Shown piece by piece: positions 43,923-54,855 of a stretch of DNA of 64,000 bases (position 1 is the stretch's first letter; each line of letters starts with the position of its first letter). The stretch is taken from the NCBI GenBank assembly GCA_001599715.1, contig BCHU01000004.1, forward strand, positions 1,612,001 to 1,676,000, in the 5' to 3' direction. The translations under genes were made by a program, and so were the position numbers. This DNA comes from Phaeotremella fagi. Its lineage: Eukaryota; Basidiomycota; Tremellomycetes; Tremellales; Phaeotremellaceae. Under the pieces are notes generated by a model that saw only the letters and a program-made list of their open reading frames with translations, was not told where the DNA came from and did no database searches.

Positions 43923-46026
43923 CTAAACATCTTTGAGAGAAGTAACAGGGACCGGGGCGACTTCACGAAGTTCTACACCTGGGAAAGCCTGCTTGGCGCT
44001 CTCCTCCATGGTGATTTCCATTTTCTCACTTTCATCAAAGTCAGCAAGAGCCCTTTCTGCCTGTTGAGCTTTTTGTTCTCTGCGTTGTGTCCATGTCATT
44101 GCCATCAAACCTGTCACCCAGCCGACGATTATGAAACCGACAGTGGTTGGGTAACCGATAGGGAATCGTGGAGCTTGGACCGTGGGGAAGGTAAGAAGTG
44201 GTACCTAATGTCAGAAAGGGTTGTATGGAACTTACTCACCCAAACGTAGAAGACGTAGCCCGCTGTCATCATACTTGAGATTGTGAAAGCTCGTTTTGAA
44301 GCTGAATCTCTCATGGAAGCGTTTAACCACGAGTACTTGTTGTGAGTGACGCCCTGGAATCTGACTCACGATGATCGGCCCTGCCATGTTACAAATTCCT
44401 CCGAGGTAGAAGGCAGTGAATTTTAGTCCATCTGGAATATCCCATATAGTCAGGCAGATCGCGGAAAAGAGTGTAACGAGCTGACATCAGCTGTAGTCGA
44501 AACTGAAACCTACAGCTGCCACCGAGAACAAACCCCTGATTGATACTGAAGGTGCTAACGTCGCCCCAAGCCATGAGGTCACACCGGCAATGATGAAAAT
44601 GTAGGTTGGAAGGATATTGACTTGGGCAACCGAATAACCGACCGTTCTCAACCAAAGACCCATGTAATTTGTAAAATAACCCCATTCCACAAAAGTACTG
44701 GCATCAGTTATGCTCCCACAGCCTACTTACATAAATACAGTCACTGCAGCCCAGTACAACGGGTCCTTGAAGCATGCCTTGATGGTCTTCCAGTTGACAC
44801 CTTCATCGCGGCCTTGGTCTTGTGGCATTCTTGTTTTGGCTAACGCAAATTCCTCCTCGGTGAACCACCACCGTTTGGGCGAATTGGGAAGACCAGGGAA
44901 CACAGCAAGACCCAAGAAAGCGATAGGGAAAGTGATGATTCCGTCGATGATAAACATCCAGCGCCATCTAGTAACATCAGTATTTGCTTAGCGAAAAGGC
45001 GCTTACCCGCTCAACCCGTTGACACCGTTGAGGTTGTTGTAACAAGCGGCTTGAAGATAACCGGAAAACATATTCCCAGCAAAGTTACAAGTAAACCAGA
45101 CACCAGCACGTTTGAAGAGCTCTTCCTTCTTGAACCAGGACCCAAGGATCATATGAGTACCACCGTAAGCAGGCGCTGCGAAGAAGCCGTTTAAAGCACG
45201 AAGAAGGTAAATGTGCCACAGCTGGGTGGCATAAGCTTGTCCAAAGCAAATGATGGCCCAAATGATTTCAATCACAGCGAGGAAGTATGGTGTACTAGAG
45301 GTCAGAAGGTACAAGTTGGTAACTCACAGTTTTGGTCGAGATAGCAAAGCGATGAGAGGGATTTGGCCAAGGACATCTGGAAGTTAAGTGGCACTCTGAA
45401 TCAATACGTACAAGCTGAGTAGTCTAAGTGGGGTCAGTAACTTCCAGACCATCAGTAAGTGTATACTCACAGCAGACGTTGAAGTAGTTGAGAGCATTTC
45501 CGCCAGCATTGAGATCGGTCTCGAGTCCAGATACCTGGGTTCAGTGCCGAACTTGGCAGTCACATACGTAAGCAGCGGTGATGTTGGATTGATCGAGGTA
45601 CTATTTGTCAGTAGTGTTGAGGTGATTACATACTTTACAAAAATCTATTTCATCAGTAAAACTCATCAGTATCTGACCTACAAGCAAGAGACGCAAAGAC
45701 CAAAATTGACAGGTCGAGTTTGAAGAGCAGCTTTCGCTCTTCGATCGGATACTCGGTAGCTCAATGTCAGATCAAACAGGACAAGCGACTTACGATACCT
45801 GCAAGTTAGCTCAGAACTCCAACGACACTTACCAGATCCAAATGTCTAAAAACACTCTACCGACTCGGTACTGCTTCATCCAACTGATCAAACCCATATT
45901 GGCGCGAATGTCGATACCTGGTGCTTTGAAGAGCGGATCTGTCCCAACTTTTATATCACTGCCACCTTCAGCAAGCACATGACAGTTGGCCTCAGGAATT
46001 TCAATTAACCTGTTCAAGAGCCCCAT
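43923..46026 (-). CDS. MFS transporter, anion:cation symporter (Dal5/Tna1) family
   Basis: Plasma-membrane importer of an organic anion or small acid. Start ATG 46026; about ten short introns. Family marks: [20 protein letters not shown] (helix 1 and loop, split by an intron), [32 protein letters not shown] (helix 4), [14 protein letters not shown] (helix 6), and [20 protein letters not shown] with a Glu/Arg-rich central loop. The tail (about 60 residues) is charged and ends in SLKDV at TAG 43923. Relatives carry allantoate, nicotinate, pantothenate or sugar acids; a uronate or aldonate substrate would fit the neighbours but is inference. Divergent from the first lactonase-like gene with 212 bases between starts. 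Confidence 0.85.
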
Positions 46027-46238
46027 GGTGCTACATTGATTCGACTTTTCCTTCCTTTCTATTCACCGCCGTGTTCATATTACCTCCACAAAGTACAGCG
46101 GAGTGAATAAAACCAAGAATAGACCTCAGAAATCAGCGGTTTATGCAATGGCTCATGTGACCTGGACCTCAAAACTGTTAAAATGCATTGATAACACGCA
46201 ATACAGTTGAAGTTGAAACCAACTTTATTCCATCCAAC

Positions 46239-47463
46239 ATGCCAGAGCATCTCATTTTGTTTGGTACCCATGGTAGAGCCTTTATCGAAGCGTATACGTT
46301 TAATGAAGCGACGGGAAAGCTTACCTGGCAAAGCAGTACCAAGTTGTCAAACTGCAAAAACGACCCTCCACACGGTACATCATGGATTCTCAGACATCCG
46401 TGAGTTTCTCACCAAACACTGCTAACTATAGGTTCCATCGTGATATCTTGTATACCTACAGTCACGGCGATCAACGTCTACTGATAGTCCGCGTTGCAGA
46501 TTCCAAGGGAAATGTCGATATAATCGATACTGCAGCAACTGGAGGGGTATGGCCAAATCATCTATGTTTTCTACCTGATCTGACCGGCTTGTGTGTCAGC
46601 AACGTAAGTAGCCCAGCAGACTACACTGACCATAGTACATTTCTGGAACCAGTCACATGATTGAGATCGACAAAGACGGAATGTTTCTAAGTAAAAAGGC
46701 CAAACCTGAACATATCCTTACACTTCAAAACGATCCCAAACATCCGTTCACTCATCATCGACAGGATAGAGCTCACGGTCATCAAGTCTACATTTATGGA
46801 GATAAAAGTGTTGTCGTTCCTGATCTAGGATCCAACAAAGTCTGGTGGACCAAAATTGTCAAGAACAAAAGTTGGCAGGTCACTGCAGAGATAGGAGGAT
46901 TCGAGGAAGCAGATGGTCCCCGACACTGTGCAGTTCATCCCAGCGGAAGTCACCTATACGTCTTGAGTGAATTATCAAACACGCTCACTGTTCACACTTT
47001 ACCCCCGGGGGACTTCAATCAAAGCAAGGTGGTCCATCGGTTCTCGATTCTCCCCCCTGACGACGAGAACGAAGCTTCAAAGGCTGTAATGACGGCAGCC
47101 GAGATTATTCTCCTCCCACCCGTCACTCCCAACGGTCCAATGTTGTTACTTTGCTCCAACCGCGATACTCCAAGACCTGGTGGAGACTCCATTGCTCTCT
47201 TCTCAGTTTCGTCTTCTGACGGAGGTCAAGTAGAGCGAATCGGATGGACACACGGTATCGGTTTACATCTCCGATGTATGCAACAGGACCCTGACAATCG
47301 TCTTGTCGTTGCAGCTGGAAGGGAAGGAGGAGAATTGGTGGTTCTGGAAAGAAACGGCGCGGAAGGACTGAGTCTGAAAGAAGTTGCGAGGCTGGAAGGG
47401 ACTGATTGGCTGGTTTCAGCTGTTTGGTTGAAGCCTGAATGGTATCCAACGCCAAAGGTTTAG
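46239..47463 (+). CDS. Lactonase-like seven-bladed propeller, copy 1
   Basis: Member of the 6-phosphogluconolactonase-like/lactonase family (PF10282), expected to hydrolyse sugar lactones or fold as a cycloisomerase-type propeller. Three exons (46239-46399, 46432-46603, 46636-47463) sum to 1161 nt, 386 residues. Typical blade strands: HLILFGTHGRAFIEAYTF, GGVWPNHLCFLPD, RAHGHQVYIYGDKSVVVPDL, GPRHCAVHPSGSHLYVLSE, LLCSNRD and VVAAGREGGELVV near the end. The GPRH and HPSG blocks match the substrate-site region of the family. No signal peptide, so cytosolic. It forms a tandem pair with the next gene. Substrate unknown. Confidence 0.85.
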
Positions 47464-47566
47464 AAGGATCTCAATTTATGTACCGAATGCATGTAACGTG
47501 ACTTGAATTTAACAGTGCGGTTTAAGTAATCCATTTCGCACCTGAATCCATTCACACCATATCACC

Positions 47567-48722
47567 ATGAAGCATTCTATAGTCTTGGGATCTCAGACTG
47601 ATTTCCTGGCATCTGTAGAGCTCGACGAAACGGCGAGACGTCTGACTATCGTTGACAAGCTTCATGTTCCATATTCTCCAGATTGGGTAACGCGTCATCC
47701 GTAAGCTCTATACCCTTCACTAACTGATTCGCAGCACCCTTCCCGACCTGATCTACGTTGCAACTAGACCAAACGAAGGCGGAAAAGTTACACTGTATCG
47801 CGTGACGAATGGAAAGTTTGAACAACTTCAACAAGCTGACAGTGGGTTTGACGACCCATGTCATATGGAGTTGCTCCCTGATCATTCGGCACTGGTTATC
47901 GCGCATGTAAGTAGAGTAACGACTTTGCTAATTCCAGTTTCTGGGAAGTGGAGTCTCTGTTCTACGGCTAGGCACTGATGGAACGTTTGCTGAATCCAAA
48001 CCTGAACACACGTTTATTCCAGAATACACTCCTCAGAAGCATCCTAGGCAAGACGCACCTCATCCACATTCGGTAAGCTACCCCAAGTACGCTTCTAACA
48101 TCAGATCATTATCCATGGCGACGAAATAATCGTTCCAGATCAAGGCTGCAACGTTGTATGGAGACTGAAGTGGAGTGATGGCTTGCGAATGGTCGGTGTC
48201 ATTGATGATTTCGAAGAAAGCGATGGTCCAAGACATGGCGTGGTGCATCCAAACGGTAGGTGGTGTTTGGAATGCACTTGACATCTAGGAAACATCATTT
48301 ACATTCTCAACGAAATCTCGTCCGTATTATCTGTACACACTCTACCAGGGACGGAAAAGTCTGAATGTCTCCAAAGAATTCCAATCTACCCACCCAGTGA
48401 TTCCGTCCACGCTCTAGGAGTTCCAATGATGTCAGCTGAAATCATTATGGTCAATTCCAACATTTTGTGCACCAACCGGCGATCGCCTAATCCTGAAATG
48501 GATGCTATCGCGATCTTGGACATGGACGACGACGGGAATCTCTCACGGCCATCATTTTTCTGGCCTAAAGCAGCAACTCTCCGTGCCCTGTCTGCATCTC
48601 CTGATGGTAAGTTTATATGTGTCGCTGGGAGAGACAAAGGAGGCGTTGTTGTTTACAGTAAAGATTGGAAGGAGATTGCAAGGTTAGATCTTGATGGAGT
48701 TGCCATCCCAGTGTGGATGTAA
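47567..48722 (+). CDS. Lactonase-like seven-bladed propeller, copy 2
   Basis: Paralogue of the upstream gene, starting 104 bases after its stop. Five exons (47567-47700, 47735-47906, 47938-48072, 48105-48255, 48289-48722) sum to 1026 nt, 341 residues. Matching blocks: GDEIIVPDQGCNVVW, DGPRHGVVHPNGNIIYILNE, LCTNRRSPNP and ICVAGRDKGGVVVY. Introns 1 and 2 fall at the same positions and phases as in copy 1 (within the codon after RH, and after the first VSN/IAH strand). Introns 3 and 4 have no counterpart there. The stop at 48722 lies only 11 bases from the stop of the convergent amidase. Likely cytosolic; substrate unknown. Confidence 0.85.
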
Positions 48723-48733
48723 TCGATGCATCA

Positions 48734-50179
48734 TTAATTTACCCCGGGTAACACTCTCGACTTCTTTGAGTCTTTGCTCCACGATATCTGCGATGCCACG
48801 GAAATTAGATACATATCATCGAGCCTAAAGTCAGCAAGTACCAATATCCCACTTACCTCGGAGCGATAATCGATAAACCAACTGGCATTCCATCTTCGCT
48901 TACATACCCTGGGATATTGATGCTGGGTGAATGCATTGCCGTCCAGATAGTACTGAACCTAGCTTCACCTGTTCCTTTGAGACCCAGAGGAGCTTGCCCA
49001 GGTGCCGAAGGAGTGATTACAGCGTCAAATTGACCCACGATTTCATCCATAAGCGGCCGAAGGGACGCAATTTTGTCTGTAATACGAATATACTCTTTCT
49101 TATCCGCTTTGGGTTCCCTCTCAAACCATCCATTGATCACAGCGTTGAGATTTTGAGCAAGAGACTTTTCCGCCATGAACGAGATCGTACCTTCATATTG
49201 AACTACGCGGGCGAAAAAGTCGTCAAGACAGTCATCAAATTCCGGTGGGAGCTCGACTTCCTCCACGGCAGCGCCTTGTTCACTTAAACTGCGTTTGGCG
49301 AATTCCCAAGCTTTGACCAGTTCTGGAGCAGGAGCACCTTTCGAGTCCCATTGTGGAGTCTTCATGAAGCCGAATCGACTTTGAGAGATTGGTTTGATTT
49401 GACGCAATGTGTCTGGAAAGCCTAGAACCTGGGCTACGAGCTTGAGATCGTCTGTTGACCTAGCGTAAAATCCCAAAGTGTCGTAGGTCCAAGAAGTAGG
49501 CTTAGACCCTTCTATGGGGATTAGACCATAGGTTGGTTTGAGCCCAAGGATACCACAGAATGCAGCCGGACGAGTAACGGATCCTGGAGTCAGTATTGTT
49601 AGCAACATCGACCTACCAACTGTTTGAGTTCCAATCGAAATGTGAGCTTGGAAATCGCAGACTGCAGCTGCCGATCCTGAGGACGATCCACCCGGGGTTC
49701 GAGTAATGTCGTACGGGTTTGCGCACGGGGCGCTGCCAATGTAATCGGGTGTCGACTGGAGTAAGTTTCGTATCATTTATGGCTCACATTTTTTCCATAG
49801 ATCAACGCACCCGCAGCTCTCAAAACAGCGACACATGAAGCGTCTTGGAATGAGGAGTGTTCACCGTAGATATTGGTATAATGTTGGGTGGGCATTCCCT
49901 GAGCGTCTGAAATTAGATCGCGATGGTAACTGACTCACTGATGATGTCCTTGATGCCAATGATCGCACCGTGGAGGGGACCACGTTGATGTCTGGGGATA
50001 GAATCCAGTCGCGATGCTTCTTTGAGAATCAAATCACGATCGAGAAAAGACCATGCGCGAACGTCTCCATCCCTCTCATCATACCGAGCCAAATGATGAC
50101 GAGCGACCTCTGAGACACTGACCTTGTCTTCCGCTACCAGAGCGATTGTCTCACAGGCTGTAAGTAAATTGGTCAACAT
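48734..50179 (-). CDS. Amidase-signature family hydrolase
   Basis: Hydrolyses an amide (or related) bond with a Ser-cisSer-Lys triad. Start ATG 50179. The catalytic Lys is in GAIIGIKDII at the end of exon 1. After an intron come the TNIYGEHSSFQDASC strand and ALIYGKN, and after another STPDYIG. The Gly/Ser loop GGSSSGSAAAV carries the two serines, followed by ISIGTQTVGSVTRPAAFCG across an intron, and GLKPTYGLIP. A last 30 nt intron replaces an apparent early end and gives RLDDMYLISVASQIS with stop TAA at 48734-48736. About 435 residues, no signal peptide. Relatives act on acetamide, fatty amides or nitrile-derived amides; the substrate here is not evident. Confidence 0.88.
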
Positions 50180-50212
50180 GGTAGATGTAGAACTTTGATT
50201 CAGGTGATATCC

Positions 50213-50222
50213 ATATTTATAA
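50213..50222 (-). promoter_or_regulatory. TATA-box-like element
   Basis: TTATAAATAT on the minus strand, about 35-45 bases before the amidase ATG at 50179. Confidence 0.4.
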
Positions 50223-50275
50223 CTACGGATAAACTACAATGCGACGTCCACTTTCGTAAGCCATACATACGTAAG

Positions 50276-51358
50276 TCATGATGCGGCATCTTCCTTCTCT
50301 TTGAGGTACGCCTTGAACTTGTCCGAATCTGTTTATCAGCTCTTCTCTAAACAGCTACATACAGTCAGGATGCCAACGTGATAAAGCAGGGCGTTTCTCG
50401 ATAATGTCGTTGGCAGTCCAGAACTCTTCAGCTTTATCGCGAATCTATCAATCAGCTCAGGTCCATTCACACACCCACCTCTGAGCATTCGTTATCTGGA
50501 CAAACACAAAAATCGTGACCGTTGACAAAAATCTTGTCAATCATGTAGTCAACCGTTTGTTTAGCGGTCCACATTAGAGGGTTGATTGTTCCAGGGTTCG
50601 AGGTCGATGTCAAACCTGACCAAGTCCATCCAGGAATGAAATGATGAGCAGTGCAATGACAATCGGGAGTGTTTCGAAGTTCGTGGATGACTGGGGTCAG
50701 TGTTTCACCTTGTTGCTTACGTTGCTCTGTGTAATGTTTCATCGCTGCCTTTGAGGTGTTGTAGCCGGGTTTACCTCTGGTCATTAGTCATCAAGGTAGA
50801 CTGCTCACGGTCTATTGTCTACACCCAATTTACTACCGGAAGTTATGATAACACTTTCACTTTTCTGTTGTGACATTGGTGCGGCAAACGCTGCAGCAAC
50901 GAGCCTAATCGAATTGAAATTAATACCCATGATGGCGTCCCACATTGATTGAAGCTCCCGAAGAGACATTGTAGTTGAAAAAGACTTTGCCCAGTTGATG
51001 ATTGCGTGGTTGGACATTACGACGTGGACCTAGGGTAAGTTTGGAATTGACAAAACCCACCTCTGGAAACATTCCATAGACGTGGTCTCGAACGTGTTCG
51101 ACGTTGTCAATCTGACTGATGTCAAGGTCAAATCCTTCGATATGTCCGGCGTTATTGACCGCTTTGAGTGTTTCGACAGCTTTGGCGAGTTGCTCCTTGT
51201 TCCAGTCGATAACAAAAACGTTCATCCCATGTTCAGCGAAATGAACACCTGCCGCAAGTCCAATACCTTGACTAAGTGTTAGTGCTGAGTGGTATCAGTA
51301 CTTACGCTCCACCTGTGATCACTGCGACGTTTCCTGGTTTGATAACGTCTCTAGACAT
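50276..51358 (-). CDS. Short-chain dehydrogenase/reductase (classical active site)
   Basis: NAD(P)-dependent oxidoreductase. Start ATG 51358. The nucleotide-binding motif VITGGAQGIGLAAG is restored by a short intron between GGA and QGIG. The second strand VFVIDWN ends in Asp, which favours NAD(H). SNHAIINWAKSF stands near the usual NNAG position. The catalytic Ser lies in VIITSGSKLG, and Tyr/Lys in PGYNTSKAAMKHY (an intron falls just before). The C-terminal part is longer than usual, with a Cys-rich stretch (FCVCPDNECSE), and ends KEKEDAAS at 50276. About 300 residues. It shares a 116-base divergent promoter with the next SDR gene. The substrate could be a sugar, but nothing in the sequence proves it. 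Confidence 0.82.
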
Positions 51359-51474
51359 GGTGGTTGGTGAGGAGAGAAGGGGGAATTACAAATATATATC
51401 TAGTTCGGGATAGAGTTTAGCAGAATACTTTTAACCCTTACGTCCGTCCAGATTTATCTCTTCATCCAATTCAA

Positions 51475-52321
51475 ATGGGTTTCGTAGACAAGCTAAAAGA
51501 TAAGAAGATTGTCGTCGTTGGTGGTAGCACTGGGTAGGTCGTATCAAGATGAAAGCTCACACTCAGCATCGGTTTCGGTATCGCTCAAGTCCTCGTCGAT
51601 CTTGGCGCGGTGGTCACAATCATTTCGTCGTCCAAAGATAAAGTCGAGTCTGCCGTGGAATCTTTCAACAGTCCAACACTCAAAGGCATAGTCGCGGATG
51701 TCAGAAACGAGGAGGAATTTGTCAAAACCCTCCAATCGCTGGCGCCGGTTGATCATGTCGTTTTCTCAGCCGTGGACAAGACGATTCATGGTAGATTAGA
51801 CAGTTTAGACCTTGAGCAAGCCAAGTTCTTGTTTGGTGTAAAGTTTTGGGGTTCTGTAATCATAGGAAAAGGTAGGTAGAAGATAAGCCTCACTGACGAA
51901 AGCTCTCGCCAAAGACGACATTGTCAAACCTGGAGGTTCTCTCACGTTAACCTCAGGAGTCGCTGCGCTCAACCCTGTCAAAGGTGCTGCCATCGGAGGT
52001 GCGCTCAACGGCGCAGTCATCTCTTTGACCAAAGGATTGGCAATCGAGTTGGCAGAAAAAAGAATCAGAGTCAACACTGTCATCCCAGGGCTTGTTCAAA
52101 CTCATTTGCACGAAAAAATGGGTAAATCAAAAGATCAAGCTCAAGAGTTGTTCACAACTGCTGCAAGTTCATTCCCGGTCGGTTTCGTGGCAACACCCCA
52201 AGACATTGCCGAGGCGTATGTTTACGCAATAAGAGCAGACTATGCTACTGGTTCTCTTATACAAATAGGTAGGTGAGGAGAAAGACTGTACTGACGGTCA
52301 GATGGCGGGCAGTTTCTGTAG
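51475..52321 (+). CDS. Atypical SDR lacking the Tyr/Lys catalytic pair
   Basis: SDR-fold protein of about 250 residues from ATG 51475. The glycine-rich motif is VVGGSTGIGFGIAQ (an intron falls between the second and third Gly), and the fold continues with ADVRNEEEF, a helix EQAKFLFGVKFWGS and strand SLTLTSGVAAL with the Ser. Where classical SDRs have Y-x3-K, this protein reads GGALNGAVISLTKGLA, so Gly and Asn replace Tyr and Lys. IRVNTVIPGLVQT follows as usual. A final intron after IQI gives DGGQFL and stop 52321, the conserved SDR end. Similar G...N-G-A-type sites exist in a known bacterial/fungal SDR subgroup. Activity may be altered or use a different residue. Confidence 0.8.
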
Positions 52322-52485
52322 TGTGATGTCTCGTGATGCATCTTTGGTGCCCAAAATAGCCACCCAAATTGCCGTTCATTCAGTTGCTCTGTTAATGTAC
52401 TGATAAATTGCAAGACAATGGTACGTAACCTCTTCATGATCACCTATAAGACCAATATCCGTGAATCAAGTGATGCCCAAACATT

Positions 52486-54185
52486 ATGAGATTCGCTTCT
52501 GGAGACGCTACCTACGCTGACATACCAAGTAAGCTACATCTTGAAAACCAAAACTCACTGTAGACAACACCAACCCAAGTTGGTGGAAGGATCCAGGTCT
52601 TCGCCGAAATGTAATGCACTGTGTGGGAGTTTGCATGGCGCCACTCTATCTTGGGTTCGACTCTACACTACTCACTGGTCTTCAAGCCATACCACAATGG
52701 GGAGCGTAAGTGGCGACGAGGTTCTGGCTGAAGTTAGTTATTTCAACTCGCCTTCTGGGTACACGCTTGGAATCATCACCGCAGCCATCGCTTTGCCAGG
52801 TTTGGTCGTTTCATTTTTAGGAAGTTACATTGCAAACAAGTGGGGAAGACTTTGGGCACTTCGTTTAGCCAACGTTCTTACTTTTGCTGGGGCTCTAGTT
52901 TCAACGTTTGCGACCAGTCAAGCTACTTTCGCTGGAGGTAGAGTTTTGATGGGTAGCGGTATCGCACTCATCAAAGTTTGTGCCGTCGCCATGTTGCAAG
53001 AGATCGCCCATCGTAAGTTTCCAACTCGACCCTCACTGACATCAGCTCGGCTTCGACCGATGCTATCGACAATGTATTTTGGCTACTTTTATGTGGGGCA
53101 GATTATTTCTTCTTGGCTATGCGTCGGAGCTCTTCACATCGAAGGTGAATGGGCATGGCGTTTCCCCTCGATTTTTCAAATCGCTGGACCAATCGTTTCG
53201 ATGATCTTCCTCTTCCGTTGTCCAGAGTCTCCAAGATTCCACGTCAAACAGGGATATGTCGAAAAAGCTTTGGAAACGTTATCCAAATACCACGCCAACG
53301 GTGATCGACAGGATCCGCTGGTATTGTTCGAACTACGTGAGATAGAAGCAACGCTGGCAGAAGAAGAAACAACCGCCAGATCAGGCTACCTTGATATAGT
53401 GAAGACTCCTGGTAATCGACGTCGTCTCAGGGCTTTGATTATCATCGGTTTTGGTCAGAACTGGATAGGAAACGGTTTAGTGACTTATTATCTCTCACCG
53501 ATTTTGAAATCAGTCGGTATCACATCACCTACGCAGATCACTTCGATCAACGGAGGATTGGCCATTTGGAATCTTATCCTTGCATTCAGTGCAGCTTTAC
53601 AGGTCGAGCGTATCGGTCGTCGCCCTCTGTTTTTGATCAGTACCTTTGGAATGTTCTGCTCCTTTGCTGTGATCATGGGATTATCAGCAGGTTATGCTAC
53701 CCAAGGTTCGGTCGCCGCTGGTATCGCTGTAGTACCTTTCTTGTTTATTTTCGATGGTTTCTACGACATTGCTTGGACGCCGTTACCCTTCCCTTACATC
53801 TCAGAGATCATGCCGTATTCGTTGAGAACAAAGGCTTTGGCGATGACTAATTTCTGTGTCAGTACAAGGTAGGTTGAACGGTGAACATAGCTGATGTTGT
53901 AGTAACGCTTTCAACCAATTCGTAAATCCAATTGCCCTCAGCGCCATCACCTGGAAGTATTACTCTGTTTATCTCGCTGTACAACTGGCGTACATGTTGA
54001 TGATCTACTTTTGGATTCCTGAAACCAAGGGACTTTCGTTGGAACAAATCACCTACGTCTTTGACCAAGACGAAACGATGAACGCTCGTGAAGGTGCGGT
54101 CGCGGCTCTTGAAGCCAAGGTTGATAATTCAAAGATTGAATCTGCTGAGGAGAAGCATGAAGTCGTCCATGTGGAGACTGCTTAG
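52486..54185 (+). CDS. Sugar-porter MFS transporter (lactose-permease-like group)
   Basis: Plasma-membrane sugar importer. The first exon is short (ATG 52486, MRFASGDATYADIP), followed by NPSWWKDPGLRRN and helix 1 with YLGFDSTLLTGLQAIPQWG. Introns at about 52531-52562, 52708-52738, a 34 nt one near 53012-53045, and one after 53869. Marks: NKWGRLWALR, GSGIALIKVCAVAMLQEIAHPRLR (across an intron), FRCPESPRFHVKQG, FGQNWIGNGLVTYYL (helix 7), ERIGRRPLFLIS, and FWIPETKGLSLEQI. The tail has a Glu-rich helix. Closest in style to fungal lactose/hexose porters with the long NPSWW N-terminus. Substrate unknown. Confidence 0.88.
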
Positions 54186-54855
54186 GGTCGGCACTGTGGT
54201 AGTGGAATGTGTATGAAAAGGGTACTTTGATCAGGTTTATAATGTTTGCATGCAGATAAGTGCATGATGAGAATTCTCGCGTCGCATTGTTGACGTCCAC
54301 GGAATCAATAATGAGCCAAACATCAAATCAGCCCCGTCATCTACCATCATGACACACAGACCAATGTGTGATCGTGATGTTGAAGGATTCATGATCCAAT
54401 TTAATTATCAACTGTAACTAGGATTGATCCTCGACGCATTTCACACACTAGCTCCACAAAGGAAAAGGACATCTGCGGTGCATCTATTTTCCTTTCATAA
54501 ACTTACAGCACGACATGAATCAATCACTTGACGACAACAATCCTTCCGGGACACAAAGCCATCCACGAGTAAAGAGATAATTATCCAATATATCCCACCT
54601 TCAAAGCTCTATAAATACCCTTGATGGAAGCTTGATTGGGAAGGATGTAATCCGGATTGTCATTTTACTCCTCAATAAATATCTTAATCATCAACAAAGC
54701 CGACCGAGGAAAGGGAGCAACATGTTGTGTCCGTCGCAGAGGAAAGAAAGAACATATATAATGCAGATACACTCTCAGTCTCACTGCTCTTCGATACACC
54801 TTTCTTTCCCAGACATTTTATTTCTCTCTGGATTCTATCAGCTTCTTCAGAAGTA
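54186..54855. other. Intergenic region
   Basis: 670 bases between the sugar porter and the DUF6534 gene. CTATAAATA near 54610 and ACATATATAAT near 54752 are possible TATA elements for the latter. No supported gene. Confidence 0.45.
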
